DNA from: Roseateles_B sp041913905
GTDB taxonomy: Bacteria > Pseudomonadota > Gammaproteobacteria > Burkholderiales > Burkholderiaceae_C
Direction: 5' to 3'
NCBI GenBank assembly: GCA_041913905.1
Contig: JAYSEK010000005.1
Span: forward strand, 1 to 64,000
DNA length: 64,000 nucleotides
This document shows, one piece after another, positions 18,085 to 26,916 of this stretch. The stretch's first letter is position 1; the number at the start of each line of letters is the position of its first letter. The notes under the pieces were generated by a model. It saw only the letters and a program-made list of their open reading frames with translations. It did no database searches and had not been told where the DNA came from. Both the position numbers and the translations under genes were made by a program.

Positions 18085-18118
18085 GCCAGTGACGACACTG
18101 AGTTTCACTGGCTTTTTT
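18085..18118 (+). terminator. Intrinsic terminator after the first tRNA-Arg
   Basis: GCCAGTGA pairs with TCACTGGC around a 12-nt loop and is followed directly by TTTTTT. This is a strong rho-independent terminator. Confidence 0.85.
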
Positions 18119-18206
18119 ATTTGAGGCGTGCCTCTTGATGTCGCAAGACACCAAGAACAACCGAAAAGAAGTTAAGAAAAATAAGTTAGAAAATAGAGTC
18201 TTGGGC

Positions 18207-18236
18207 TTGCGATTCAATCGAAAATCGCGCTAGAAT
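18207..18236 (+). promoter_or_regulatory. Sigma-70 promoter of the second tRNA-Arg
   Basis: TTGCGA (18207-18212) and TAGAAT (18231-18236) with an 18-bp spacer, in an AT-rich region, 21 bp before the mature tRNA end. Confidence 0.65.
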
Positions 18237-18257
18237 CTAAGGCTCAACTAAATACAA

Positions 18258-18334
18258 GCGGCTGTAGCTCAGTTGGATAGAGTACTTGGCTACGAACCAA
18301 GGGGTCGTGGGTTCGAATCCTGCCAGCCGCGCCA
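18258..18334 (+). tRNA. tRNA-Arg (ACG), second copy
   Basis: Identical over all 77 nt to the copy at 17921, including CCA, but with different flanking sequence, promoter and terminator. The two are therefore separate transcription units and not one polycistronic transcript. Confidence 0.97.
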
Positions 18335-18361
18335 ACAATAAAAGAACAACAAGAAATGCAA

Positions 18362-18392
18362 AAGGTCTGCGAGAAATCGCAGGCCTTTTTTC
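18362..18392 (+). terminator. Intrinsic terminator after the second tRNA-Arg
   Basis: AGGTCTGCGA pairs with TCGCAGGCCT (one G-T wobble) across a GAAA tetraloop, followed by TTTTTTC. Strong rho-independent terminator; it also lies past the end of the minus-strand CoA-transferase gene. Confidence 0.88.
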
Positions 18393-18492
18393 TTTTCATC
18401 TTGCGACTGGATGTCGGCAGCGCTTGCTCGCAAATCTTGCGGCTCTCGCCTTGCGTTTCCCAGCGCATTGGGTCCAATGCCCTGCGCGCAAC

Positions 18493-19629
18493 TCAGCCCA
18501 CTGCAGCGTCCTTGAGCAGGCTTGCCCTGTGTTCCGGCGTGAGTTGCAGCAGATCGAGAACTTCCGCCGCTTGAGCGCCGGCGCGCGGTGCTGGGCTCGG
18601 TTCACGCGTGAGGGTGCGCGAGAAGCGCGGCGCGGCCCGGGCCTGCCACTGGCCCTCCACCTCGACGAAGGCTCTGCGGGCCTGCTGATGCGGGTGCAGC
18701 GGGGCTTCGTCCATGCCCAGCACGCCGGCCACGCAGGCCTCGCTGCCTTCCAATAGCGCGACCCAGGCGTCCCGCGGCCTTTCCTTCAGGCGCCTCGCCA
18801 CCCGTTCTCGCAGATGGGGCCAGTGCTGCCATTCGAGTTGCCTGGCCGGATCTTCGTCTGCCAGGTCCAGCCGCTGCAGCAGCTCCCGATAGAACGCCGG
18901 CTCGATGGCGCCCAGGCTCAGGAAGCGGCCGTCGGCGCATTCGAAGCTGTCGTAGAAGGGGCTGCTGTGCAGGAAGAAGTTCTGCTTGGGGTCGGCCGGC
19001 CACAGGCCCTGGCCCATCAAGGAGCGGGCCAGGCTGCCCAGCAGATTGGCGCCGTCCAGCATGGCGGCATCCACGACCTGGCCGCGACCCGAACTGCGGC
19101 TTTCCAGCAGGGCGCACACCATCCCGAAGGCCAGCAGCAGGCCGCCTCCGGCCATATCGCCAATGACGGTGGCGGGAATGCTCGGCGCCTGGCCTTGGCG
19201 CTGGCTCAGGCTCAGCAGGCCGCTCAGGGCCACATAGTTGATGTCGTGGCCGGCGGCCTGGGCCAGGGGACCGGTCTGGCCCCAGCCGGTGACGCGCCCG
19301 TAGACCAGGCGTGGATGCAGGGGCTCGAAGGTGGCGGGCCCGAGCCCGAGCCGCTCCATGACGCCCGGGCGGTAGCCCTCGATGAGGCCGTCAGCGACCA
19401 GGATCAGTTGCCGCAAGGCGTCGATGGCTTCGGGCTTCTTCAGGTCCAGAACCAAGGATCGCTTCCCCCGGTTCATGGCGCCCCCGCTGCCCAGGCTGCG
19501 CTGCGAGGCTGGCCGTTCGATGACGATCACATCCGCGCCCATGTCGGCCAACAGCATGCCGGTGAAGGGGCAGGGGCCAATGCCGGCCAACTCGATGATC
19601 CGCAGTCCGCTCAGGGGTGCCGACGTCAT
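18493..19629 (-). CDS. CoA-transferase family III protein, alpha-methylacyl-CoA racemase type
   Basis: 378 aa. The N-terminus LSGLRIIELAGIGPCPFTGMLLADMGADVI is the family III signature. GHDINYVALSG supplies the racemase His and IGDMAGGGLLLAFG the Asp, which favours 2-methylacyl-CoA racemase (epimerising branched fatty acyl-CoA for beta-oxidation) over a formyl- or succinyl-CoA transferase. Start at 19629 because GGAAGGAGC stands just upstream; the longer frame has no such site. It is a single gene between the tRNAs and greB. Confidence 0.85.
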   Translation of the reverse strand: MTSAPLSGLRIIELAGIGPCPFTGMLLADMGADVIVIERPASQRSLGSGGAMNRGKRSLVLDLKKPEAIDALRQLILVADGLIEGYRPGVMERLGLGPATFEPLHPRLVYGRVTGWGQTGPLAQAAGHDINYVALSGLLSLSQRQGQAPSIPATVIGDMAGGGLLLAFGMVCALLESRSSGRGQVVDAAMLDGANLLGSLARSLMGQGLWPADPKQNFFLHSSPFYDSFECADGRFLSLGAIEPAFYRELLQRLDLADEDPARQLEWQHWPHLRERVARRLKERPRDAWVALLEGSEACVAGVLGMDEAPLHPHQQARRAFVEVEGQWQARAAPRFSRTLTREPSPAPRAGAQAAEVLDLLQLTPEHRASLLKDAAVG

Positions 19630-19752
19630 GCTGCTCCTTCCAAAGCCATGCTGGTGAAATTGCGGGCGGGCGCTTGGAACTGTCGGCGGCGGCACTGCCG
19701 ATTCATGCCGAGTCCTTTGGGCGCCAGGAAAACTTGACGAGACAATACACGC

Positions 19753-20316
19753 ATGAGCAAGGCCTTCACCAAGGAAAACGACGGGGACGACGATGATGAC
19801 GCCCCCGGCCTGCCGCCCCTGCCGGCGGGTACGCGCAACTACATCACGCCTCAGGGCTACGCCCGGCTACGCGCGGAGTTCATGGAGTTGCTGGACGTGG
19901 AACGGCCGAAGATCGTCGAGACTGTGTCCTGGGCCGCGAAGAATGGCGACCGGTCCGAGAACGGCGACTACCTCTACGGCAAGAAGCGCCTGCGCGAAAT
20001 CGACCGGCGCCTGCGTTTCCTGACCAAACGCCTGGATATCGCCGAGGTGGCTGACCCCTCGTTGCACCATGGCAGCGACCAGATCTTCTTCGGTGCCACG
20101 GTCACCTACGCCAACAGCAGGGGTGAGGAGCGCACCATCACCATCAAGGGCATCGATGAGGCGGACAGCCTCAAGGGCGAGGTCAGCTGGGTGTCGCCGA
20201 TCGCCCGTGCCCTGCTCAAGGCCAGGGAGGGCGACGAAGTGCAGCTGATGACGCCCGGCGGGCTGGAGCAGCTGGAGGTGCTGGAAGTCCGCTATCCGGC
20301 GCCCGGCGAGTCCTGA
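19753..20316 (+). CDS. greB: Transcription elongation factor GreB
   Basis: 187 aa. After a 25-residue acidic/Pro-rich extension the GreA/B coiled-coil begins at NYITPQGYARLRAEF; NGDRSENGDYLYGKKRLREIDRRL holds the acidic fingertip residues that help RNA polymerase cleave backtracked RNA. The C-terminal FKBP-like domain follows, and ...WVSPIARALLKAREGDEV is typical. The RSENGDYLYGKK wording fits GreB better than GreA. Confidence 0.93.
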   Translation: MSKAFTKENDGDDDDDAPGLPPLPAGTRNYITPQGYARLRAEFMELLDVERPKIVETVSWAAKNGDRSENGDYLYGKKRLREIDRRLRFLTKRLDIAEVADPSLHHGSDQIFFGATVTYANSRGEERTITIKGIDEADSLKGEVSWVSPIARALLKAREGDEVQLMTPGGLEQLEVLEVRYPAPGES

Positions 20317-20338
20317 GCGCCCCGGACTGTCTCCAGCC

Positions 20339-20371
20339 TGCCACCAGCGTGCCACCAGCGTGCCACCAGCC
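20339..20371 (+). repeat. Three 11-bp tandem repeats in the greB-spoT gap
   Basis: TGCCACCAGCG is repeated three times head to tail, the last copy differing in one base, between the convergent greB and spoT genes. No gene or terminator was seen in this 123-bp gap. Confidence 0.8.
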
Positions 20372-20439
20372 TGCCCATGAGGTGCCGGACTGCGGTGCGC
20401 TGCTGCAAGCCCCGCCGTCCGGGTTTCAGCGATGGATGC

Positions 20440-22707
20440 TCAGGGCTTGATGCGCCACACCCGCAGCACGGCAGGGGAGCGCTTGAGCATGCGCAGCACT
20501 TCGGCCAGGTGCAGGCGGTCCCGCACGGAGATGAGCAATTGCATCTCGGCCGTCTCGCGGGCCTGGGACTCGTCGCTCATGGAGATGTGCGTGATGTCGG
20601 CCTCGGCGGTGCTGACGGCCGTGGCAATCTGTGCCAGCACGCCCTTGCCGTTTTGCATCAGAACGCCGACGGCGGCCTCGAAGCTGCGGGTCATCTCTTC
20701 GGCCCAGGCCACGGCAATCCAGTGCTCGCTGTCGCGCTGGAAGAGCCGCCGGCCGACCTGGCATTCGGCGGTGTGCACGATCAGGCCTTCGCCGCGACCC
20801 AGATAGCCCTTGATGTCGTCACCCGGCACCGGGCGGCAGCAACTGGCCAGGCGCACCGAGGCGCCTTCGCTGCCGTCCAGCGTGATCTGCCCCTGGGTGG
20901 TCTGGTCGTCGGTGGCGCCGAAGCGGCCCAGCGTGAGGGTGACGGCATCCGGACGCTGGCCCTGCGCAGCCAGCATGCGGGCCATCTTCTTGGCCACGAT
21001 GGTCGCGATCTTGCGGCCCAGACCCACCTCCACCAGCAGTTCATGCACGCTGCGGTTGCCCGCCCACTTGGCCAGTTCCAGCCAGAGGGTCTGCGCGTCC
21101 TGGTCCTCGATGTCCAGGCTGGGCAGGGCGAGGCCTTCGGCGCGCAGGGCCTGGGCCAGCATCTTCTGGCCCAGCTCGCGCGACTCCTCCTGCTCCAGGT
21201 TCTTCAGGAAATGGCGGATCTTCGAGCGGGCGCGGCCGGTGCGGACGAAGCTGAGCCAGGCCGGATTGGGGCGGGCGCCGGTCGCGGTGATGATCTCCAC
21301 CACGTCGCCGCTGCGCAGTTCGGCGCGCAGCGGCACGGGTTCGCCATTGACCTTGGCCGCCACGCAGTGGTCGCCGACGTCCGAGTGAATGGCGTAGGCA
21401 TAGTCCACCGGCGTAGCGCCGCGCGGCAGCGCCATGATCTTGCTCTTGGGTGTGAAGACGTAGACCGCGTCGGGGAAGAGGTCGATCTTCACGTGCTCCA
21501 GGAACTCGCTGGCGTCGCGGGTTTCGTCCTGGATGTCGATCAGCGACTGCAGCCAGCGCGAGCCCAACTGCTGGACCGCCTGCGGATTTCCCTTGGCCTT
21601 GTAGAGCCAATGGGCCGCCACGCCTTTCTCGGCCACCATGTGCATGGTCTCGGTGCGCATCTGGAACTCCACCGGTGTCCCCAACGGGCTGACCAGGGTG
21701 GTGTGCAGGCTCTGGTAGCCATTGGGCTTGGGGATGGCGATGTAGTCCTTGAAGCGCCCCGGTTGCGGTTTGTAGAGCTGATGCAGCACGCCCAGCGCCA
21801 GGTAGCACTGCGGCAGCTCGGCCACCACGACGCGAAAGCCGAAGATGTCGCTCACCTGGGCGAAGCTCAGGTGCTTTTCGCGCATCTTCTTGTAGATGGA
21901 GAACAGGGTCTTCTCGCGGCCCTGGATCTCGACCTTCAGGCCGGCGTCGGCAAAGGCTTTGACGACGTCGCGCTCGATGCGGGAGACCAGGTCGCGCCGG
22001 TTGCCGCGCGCCTTGGCGATGGCCTTGGACAGGGCCGCATGCCGCCAGGGGTGGATGTATTGGAAGGACAGCTCCTGCAGTTCCCGGTAGATCTCGTTGA
22101 GACCCAGCCGGTGCGCGATGGGTGCGTAGATGTCCAGCGTTTCCCGGGCGATGCGGCGGCGCTTCTCGAAGGCCATGTGGCCCATGGTCCGCATATTGTG
22201 CAGACGGTCGGCCAGCTTGATGAGGATGACGCGGACATCCCGCGCCATGGCCAGCAGCATCTTGCGGAAGGACTCGGCCTGGGATTCCTCCTTGGTCGAG
22301 AACTGCAGCTTGTCCAGCTTGGTGAGGCCGTCCACCAACTCCGCGGTGGGCGCCTCGAAGCGTTCGATCAGCTCGGTCTTGGTGACGCCGCAGTCCTCCA
22401 TGGCGTCATGCATCAGCGCCGCCATGATGGCCTGGGCATCCAAGCGCCATTCCGCACAAATGCCCGCTACAGCGATCGGATGCGTGATGTAGGGCTCGCC
22501 GCTGGCGCGGAACTGCCCCAGATGGGCTTCGTCTGCGAACTTGTAGGCCTCGCGAATGCGCTTGATGTCCGCCTTGGGCAGATAGCTCAGCCGGTGCAGC
22601 AAGGCGTCAAAGGACGCCGCCTCGGCCTGCGTGGGCTCTTGGGCGGTCTTGTGCAGGCCCGGCATCAGGGCGGCGGGCAAGGAGGCGGCGAAGGAACGAA
22701 GACCCAT
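20440..22707 (-). CDS. spoT: Bifunctional (p)ppGpp synthetase/hydrolase
   Basis: 755 aa. Order: HD hydrolase domain (HPIAVAGICAEW, LMHDAMED), synthetase domain (KLADRLHNMRT, GRFKDYIAIPKPNGYQSLHT, FQMRTETMH), TGS domain and C-terminal ACT domain (LLISVRDRLHLAEVLRMLK). The intact HDxxED motif and RFKD rather than ExDD in the synthetase point to an enzyme that both makes and degrades the stringent-response alarmone. It lies downstream of rpoZ with a terminator between them. Confidence 0.94.
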   Translation of the reverse strand: MGLRSFAASLPAALMPGLHKTAQEPTQAEAASFDALLHRLSYLPKADIKRIREAYKFADEAHLGQFRASGEPYITHPIAVAGICAEWRLDAQAIMAALMHDAMEDCGVTKTELIERFEAPTAELVDGLTKLDKLQFSTKEESQAESFRKMLLAMARDVRVILIKLADRLHNMRTMGHMAFEKRRRIARETLDIYAPIAHRLGLNEIYRELQELSFQYIHPWRHAALSKAIAKARGNRRDLVSRIERDVVKAFADAGLKVEIQGREKTLFSIYKKMREKHLSFAQVSDIFGFRVVVAELPQCYLALGVLHQLYKPQPGRFKDYIAIPKPNGYQSLHTTLVSPLGTPVEFQMRTETMHMVAEKGVAAHWLYKAKGNPQAVQQLGSRWLQSLIDIQDETRDASEFLEHVKIDLFPDAVYVFTPKSKIMALPRGATPVDYAYAIHSDVGDHCVAAKVNGEPVPLRAELRSGDVVEIITATGARPNPAWLSFVRTGRARSKIRHFLKNLEQEESRELGQKMLAQALRAEGLALPSLDIEDQDAQTLWLELAKWAGNRSVHELLVEVGLGRKIATIVAKKMARMLAAQGQRPDAVTLTLGRFGATDDQTTQGQITLDGSEGASVRLASCCRPVPGDDIKGYLGRGEGLIVHTAECQVGRRLFQRDSEHWIAVAWAEEMTRSFEAAVGVLMQNGKGVLAQIATAVSTAEADITHISMSDESQARETAEMQLLISVRDRLHLAEVLRMLKRSPAVLRVWRIKP

Positions 22708-22807
22708 GAAGCGAAATTAACACAAGGCCCGCGCCGGCCGCAGCCTTGCGGCCAAATTGCGGCGGCGAGCGGACGCATGCCGGGCTGATACATGCGGGCA
22801 AACCATG

Positions 22808-22832
22808 AAAAAAGGCGCCCAGCGGGCGCCTC
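22808..22832 (-). terminator. Intrinsic terminator between rpoZ and spoT
   Basis: On the minus strand AGGCGCCC pairs with GGGCGCCT across GCT and is followed by TTTTTC. It lies 20 bp past the rpoZ stop, so part of the gmk-rpoZ transcription ends before spoT. Confidence 0.85.
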
Positions 22833-22850
22833 CATCAAGCAAGCCAGGTC

Positions 22851-23054
22851 TCAGACCGGCACCTTGCGCAGCATTTCAATGCCGACTTCACCGGCAGCGA
22901 TTTCACGCAGTGCCGTCACGCCGGGCTTGTTCTTGCTTTCGATCTTGGGGCTGTGGCCTTGGCTCAGCATGCGAGCGCGGTAGGTGGCAGCGAGCACCAG
23001 CTGGAAGCGGTTGGGGATCTTGGTCAGGCAATCTTCGACGGTGATGCGGGCCAT
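22851..23054 (-). CDS. rpoZ: RNA polymerase omega subunit
   Basis: 67 aa, standard length. MARITVEDCLTKIPNRFQLV and ATYRARML are the family core. It assists assembly of the beta' subunit and forms part of the ppGpp binding site, which fits its place beside spoT. It follows gmk by 64 bp. Confidence 0.95.
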   Translation of the reverse strand: MARITVEDCLTKIPNRFQLVLAATYRARMLSQGHSPKIESKNKPGVTALREIAAGEVGIEMLRKVPV

Positions 23055-23118
23055 GTTGGGGTTCCAGTGATGTTGTTCGGGAGCGCTTGAGCTTGCTGTT
23101 CCAGGCGAAACAGAGGGC

Positions 23119-23739
23119 TCAGGGCAGGTCCAGAGCCTTGAAGACGGTGGACTTGCTGCGGCGCTGAGAAGCGTATTTTAACCGCTGCGCGTGCACGATG
23201 GCTTTCAGGTCGAAGAGGGCGGTCTCGAAGATGGCATTCACCACGACGAAATCGAACTTGTACGCCTGCGCGACCTCCACGCGGGCATTGGCCATGCGGC
23301 GTTCGATCACGTCCTCGGCCGTGTCGCCGCGCCGTGTCAGGCGCTGGCGCAACTCTTCCCAGCTGGGCGGCAGGATGAAGACCAGTACGGCATACGGAAA
23401 GAGCTGCTTGATCTGCAGGGCGCCCTGGAAATCGATCTCCAGGACGACATCCTCGCCCTGCTTCATGCGCTCCTCGATGGCGGCTCGGGACGTGCCATAG
23501 AGATTGCCGTGCACTTCAGCCCATTCGAAGAACTCGCCCCGGTCCACCTTGGCGCGGAACTCGTCCGGTGTGATGAACCAGTACTCGCGGCCATGCTGTT
23601 CCTGCCCGCGCGGCGCGCGCGAGGTGTGGGAGATCGAGACGGCCAGCTTGGCGTCCAGTTCCAGCAAGGCCTTGACCAGGCTGGATTTGCCGGCGCCGCT
23701 GGGGGCGGCAACGACGAAGAGATTGCCAGGGTATTCCAT
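23119..23739 (-). CDS. gmk: Guanylate kinase
   Basis: 206 aa. It phosphorylates GMP to GDP. P-loop APSGAGKSS, the GMP-binding SHTSRAPRGQEQHGREYWFI segment (quoted in part) and the lid RRGDTAEDVIERRM are present. I start at MEYPGNLF (23739), the family N-terminus. The frame stays open 64 codons further upstream through a degenerate 12-bp repeat that would encode Ser/Glu-rich sequence; that stretch is unlike any guanylate kinase and is taken as untranslated. Confidence 0.95.
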   Translation of the reverse strand: MEYPGNLFVVAAPSGAGKSSLVKALLELDAKLAVSISHTSRAPRGQEQHGREYWFITPDEFRAKVDRGEFFEWAEVHGNLYGTSRAAIEERMKQGEDVVLEIDFQGALQIKQLFPYAVLVFILPPSWEELRQRLTRRGDTAEDVIERRMANARVEVAQAYKFDFVVVNAIFETALFDLKAIVHAQRLKYASQRRSKSTVFKALDLP

Positions 23740-23808
23740 GGCCGGATTGTCGCTCACTCGACGCGGTGGGTCCGAAAGGGCCGGCGGCGGTAGGCTCCAC
23801 CGGGTGTT

Positions 23809-23868
23809 GGCCTCGCTGTAGGTTTCACTGCCGGTTTCGCTGTTGGATTCGCTGTCGGATTCGCGCAC
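23809..23868. repeat. Five degenerate 12-bp tandem repeats upstream of gmk
   Basis: Units of the form GGNTTCGCTGTN run head to tail five times (for example GGTTTCGCTGTT, GGATTCGCTGTC). They occupy the left edge of the accessory region, 70 bp upstream of the gmk start. The remaining part of the 286-bp gap to the porin gene holds no gene I can support. Confidence 0.75.
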
Positions 23869-23985
23869 TGCCCGTTTCCGAGCGGCCGCGAATGGGTATG
23901 CGTCCTGCGAGCCATGGCCCGGTTGCAGCACGCTGGACTCCGGAAGGAGGCTGCGGCTGAACCAGCGCCAGCTTCAGCGTCCGTG

Positions 23986-24013
23986 CCGGCACCCGTCTGT
24001 GTGACGGGGCCGG
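23986..24013 (-). terminator. Hairpin after the porin gene
   Basis: CCGG-C-A-CCCGTC pairs with GACGGG-G-CCGG around TGTGT, 12 bp past the porin stop. No T-run follows on the minus strand, so termination is uncertain. Confidence 0.45.
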
Positions 24014-24025
24014 GCCGAGAACAGG

Positions 24026-25075
24026 TCAGAAGTTGTGGCGGATGCCGACTGCATAGCTGTTGCCGGTACGGAGTCCGTCGATCTTGTCGTTCATGTAGAC
24101 GGCGTAGATATCGGTGCGCTTGGACAAGGCATGGTCGTAACCCAGGCTCAAGGTCTTGTGGGCGCTATCGGGCAGCAGCGGGATGATGCCGGCGAAGGTG
24201 CCGGTCCTGACTTTGGAATGTCCCCAGGCGGCAAGGATTTTGCCGCCACCATTGACGGGAATCTCGGCGCTGATGTCGTAGAGGCGTAGCTTGCTGCCAT
24301 AGGACTCATCGTCAATCTGACCGTACTGGGCGTAGAGCTTGGCAAACCTGAAATCGTAGGAGGCCCCCACGTTCACGGTCTTTTCACGGCGGCCGTTGGT
24401 CGGTGCCGCGGCGTCCGTCCCCACGGACTGATAGGCCACGGTGGCGCTGAATGGGTCGCCGAAGTACTGGGCCGTCGCGGCGTAGCTGGACTTGCCCACG
24501 CCCTCGCCAGCGGCAGCCTGCAGGTTCAAGCGTACGCCGGACATGACCGGGCTGATGTAGGTGACCGAGTTGCGCCAGGCCGTGTCATTTTGCAAGCGTG
24601 CGGTCTTGCTGATGGGAATGTCCCGCCCGTCCAGGTAGTAATGGAGCAAGGTCGGCGAGAAGCCGAAGGAGTCGCCAAAGCTGTTGAAGAGCAGCAGCGA
24701 GACGAACATCTGGCTGGTGTTGCGGCCCACGCGCAGCTGCCCGTAGCTGTTGTTGCTGAGGCCGACATAGGCGTTCTTGGCGAACATCGCGTCGCCGGGG
24801 AAACGGCCTGCGGCACCGGTATCCAGGGCGATAAAGCTTTCCAGCGCAAAGTTGGCCTTGAGACCGCCGCCCAGATCTTCGCTGCCGCTGAGACCCCAGA
24901 AACTGGTGCTCATGTCCCCGGAGCTGACGGCTTTGATCCGGTTCGCTCCAGCAAGCTGGTAGCCACCGACACCTGCATTGACCAGGCCGTACAGCTTCAC
25001 GCTGCTTTGCGCACTTGCTGAATTTATGCTTACAAATGAGAGGGTTGCTATCGCGATGCTGTGGATCCACTTCAT
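24026..25075 (-). CDS. Outer-membrane general porin (Burkholderiales trimeric type)
   Basis: 349 aa. Signal peptide residues 1-22 (cleavage after SASA, before QSSVKLYG). The mature part has the alternating beta-strand pattern of the porin_4 family: VKLYGLVNAGVGGY at the start, SFWGLSGSEDLGGGLKANFALES, AYVGLSNNSYGQLRVGRNTS, and a final strand VGIRHNF ending in Phe, as needed for outer-membrane insertion. Its promoter region carries the same 17-bp motif as the amidase and importer promoters, suggesting it is the outer-membrane entry for their substrate. Confidence 0.92.
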   Translation of the reverse strand: MKWIHSIAIATLSFVSINSASAQSSVKLYGLVNAGVGGYQLAGANRIKAVSSGDMSTSFWGLSGSEDLGGGLKANFALESFIALDTGAAGRFPGDAMFAKNAYVGLSNNSYGQLRVGRNTSQMFVSLLLFNSFGDSFGFSPTLLHYYLDGRDIPISKTARLQNDTAWRNSVTYISPVMSGVRLNLQAAAGEGVGKSSYAATAQYFGDPFSATVAYQSVGTDAAAPTNGRREKTVNVGASYDFRFAKLYAQYGQIDDESYGSKLRLYDISAEIPVNGGGKILAAWGHSKVRTGTFAGIIPLLPDSAHKTLSLGYDHALSKRTDIYAVYMNDKIDGLRTGNSYAVGIRHNF

Positions 25076-25138
25076 GACTGTTTCCTTTGGTGGTTGAGCA
25101 TATGTTCACGCGGAAGGCGGCCCTTCGCGTGGCCTATC

Positions 25139-25162
25139 ATGATATTTATCATCACAAATCAA
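25139..25162. promoter_or_regulatory. Putative operator A (porin promoter)
   Basis: ATGATA-TT-TATCAT is a perfect inverted repeat (25139-25152) overlapping TTATCATCACAAATCAA (25146-25162). The latter matches operator C in 15 of 17 positions and operator B in about 12. It lies 64-87 bp upstream of the porin start. Confidence 0.6.
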
Positions 25163-25296
25163 GAAAAGTGGAAACGCGAAAGTGCGGCGCGAAGCAGACA
25201 CTTTGAGTGCCTGTGAATTGCCGGTTCACGGCATGGCTTCTGTGCATGGGCGTGCCTTGTCGGTGTTGTGGCCGTGCTTGTGCGCCGGTGTGTTCG

Positions 25297-26733
25297 TCAT
25301 TGGGTTGCCTGGCCGGTCACGGGGAGCGGAATGTCGACGGCATCGGTCTTGAAGGGCGGCTCGATCGCCTTGGGGTGCCCAAAGGCTTGTTGGAAGGCGT
25401 GGCTTGCCTTGAGCACGGTGCTGTCGTCGTACTGGCGGCCGACCAGCTGCAATCCGATGGGGAGTCCTTCTGCGCTGTTGCCGGCGTACAGGCTGGCGGC
25501 TGGCAGGCCGAGTTGATTGCACCAGGGTGTGTAGACGGGGTAGGGTGGATGCTGATGCAGCTGGGCGCTGAGCTCGGGTGCGACTGTCGGGTGCACGGGG
25601 CACAGGACGAGGTCGTGGCGGGTGAAGAACTCGTTGACCTCGCGCCCTGCCTCGGCTCGGCGAGTCAGTGCATCCAGGATGCAGTGGGGAGGTAACTGGC
25701 GGCCCGCTTCGACCAGTGACTTCAAGGAGGGATCCAGGTGCCGCGCCGCATCGCCCAGGGAGTCGGCAAGCCTGGCGGAGAACGCGCTCCAGAGTACGCC
25801 GTGGATCTGCAGGCACTGCAGGATGGCGGGCGGGTCTTCCATCTCGATGTGGGCGCCCATGGATTCGAGGATGCGCGCGCTTCTCTTGAGGGCGGCCAGG
25901 ATTTCAGGGTCGGGCTTGGTGTCCAGTCCCAGCGACGGGCTCAGTGCCACGCGCAGTCTCGGAAGGGGTGTCTTCAGCGCTGCCTGATAGTCGCGTGGGT
26001 CGTAGGGCAGGGCGTACCAGTCTCGCGGGTCTGGGCGCGAGATGATGTTCATCATCGCGGCGGCATCTTCGGTCGTGCGGGTCATGGGGCCGACGTGGCT
26101 CAGCAGTGCAAACGCACCGCGCGGGTGGTGAGGCACCCGGCCGAAGCTCGGCTTGAAGCCGTAGATGCCCGTGAATGCGGCTGGGATGCGTATGGAGCCT
26201 CCGCCATCGGTGCCCAAGGCGAGCGGGCCCAGGCCTGCCGTCACGGCGGCTGCGGCGCCGCCGCTGGATCCGCCCGGCGTGCGCGCGAGATTCCAGGGGT
26301 TGCGGGTGATGCCAGTCAGTGGGCTGTCGGTGAGGATCTTGTGGGCGAAGTCGGGCAAGGTGGTCTTGCCGAAGATGATGGCCCCGGCTTCACGCAATCG
26401 CCTGACGGCAGGGCTGTCCGGAAGCTGAGCTCGGCTGGCGTCGACGGCAAGTGATCCGAAGCGGGTGGGCATGTCTTCGGTGCCGAGGTTGTCCTTGATG
26501 GAGACGGGGGCGCCGTCCAGTGGACTCAGGCTTTGGTCGGCGCGCCATCGTGCCTCGGAAGCGCGGGCCTGCTGGAGTGCGCTGTCCTGGTTCATGTGGC
26601 AGAACGCATTGAGCTCGTCTGCCAATTGCTCGTGCAGAGACAGCATGCTGCGGACGACTTCGACGGGGGAGAGGCTCTTCGATCGATAGAGGGTCGTCAG
26701 CTCGGTGGCGCTCATGTGGTGGATGGGTGACAT
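25297..26733 (-). CDS. Amidase-signature family hydrolase (first copy)
   Basis: 478 aa, cytoplasmic, no signal peptide. The Ser-cisSer-Lys triad is intact: Lys80 (PVSIKDN), cis-Ser156 (PGGSSGG) and nucleophile Ser180 (DGGGSIRIPAA), spaced 76 and 24 residues as in the family. It should hydrolyse a carboxamide or related C-N bond; the substrate cannot be read from sequence. AGGAG just before ATG 26733 fixes the start. It is divergent from the importer operon and similar in layout to the second amidase at 31691, so the two probably act on related substrates or successive intermediates. Confidence 0.88.
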   Translation of the reverse strand: MSPIHHMSATELTTLYRSKSLSPVEVVRSMLSLHEQLADELNAFCHMNQDSALQQARASEARWRADQSLSPLDGAPVSIKDNLGTEDMPTRFGSLAVDASRAQLPDSPAVRRLREAGAIIFGKTTLPDFAHKILTDSPLTGITRNPWNLARTPGGSSGGAAAAVTAGLGPLALGTDGGGSIRIPAAFTGIYGFKPSFGRVPHHPRGAFALLSHVGPMTRTTEDAAAMMNIISRPDPRDWYALPYDPRDYQAALKTPLPRLRVALSPSLGLDTKPDPEILAALKRSARILESMGAHIEMEDPPAILQCLQIHGVLWSAFSARLADSLGDAARHLDPSLKSLVEAGRQLPPHCILDALTRRAEAGREVNEFFTRHDLVLCPVHPTVAPELSAQLHQHPPYPVYTPWCNQLGLPAASLYAGNSAEGLPIGLQLVGRQYDDSTVLKASHAFQQAFGHPKAIEPPFKTDAVDIPLPVTGQATQ

Positions 26734-26751
26734 CGTCGCTCCTGTTGTTAA

Positions 26752-26768
26752 TAATGATCATAAATAGA
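26752..26768. promoter_or_regulatory. Putative operator B (amidase promoter)
   Basis: TAATGATCATAAATAGA contains the palindrome ATGATCAT and matches operator C at 13 of 17 positions. It is 19 bp upstream of the amidase start, where a bound repressor would block transcription. Confidence 0.55.
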
Positions 26769-26916
26769 TTGCATCAAGGAAGGGAAGCAAGACGCTCGGC
26801 CGGCCGTTCCTTCGTCTGCATCATTTCTTTTGCCGATGGAATGGCGCTTCGTGGGCGACTGAAGTCCGGTGGCAAAGGGTAAGCACCTATCTGTCATCTG
26901 GCGCATTGATGTCTAT

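Noticed and set aside
17921..18334. tRNA-Arg pair as attachment site of an integrated element
   Set aside because: No integrase or phage gene lies nearby and the following genes (CoA-transferase, greB, spoT) are chromosomal. The accessory island starts 5 kb away.
23740..23931. N-terminal extension of guanylate kinase
   Set aside because: The open frame continues upstream but encodes repetitive Ser/Glu sequence absent from the family, and MEYPGNLF matches normal guanylate kinase N-termini.
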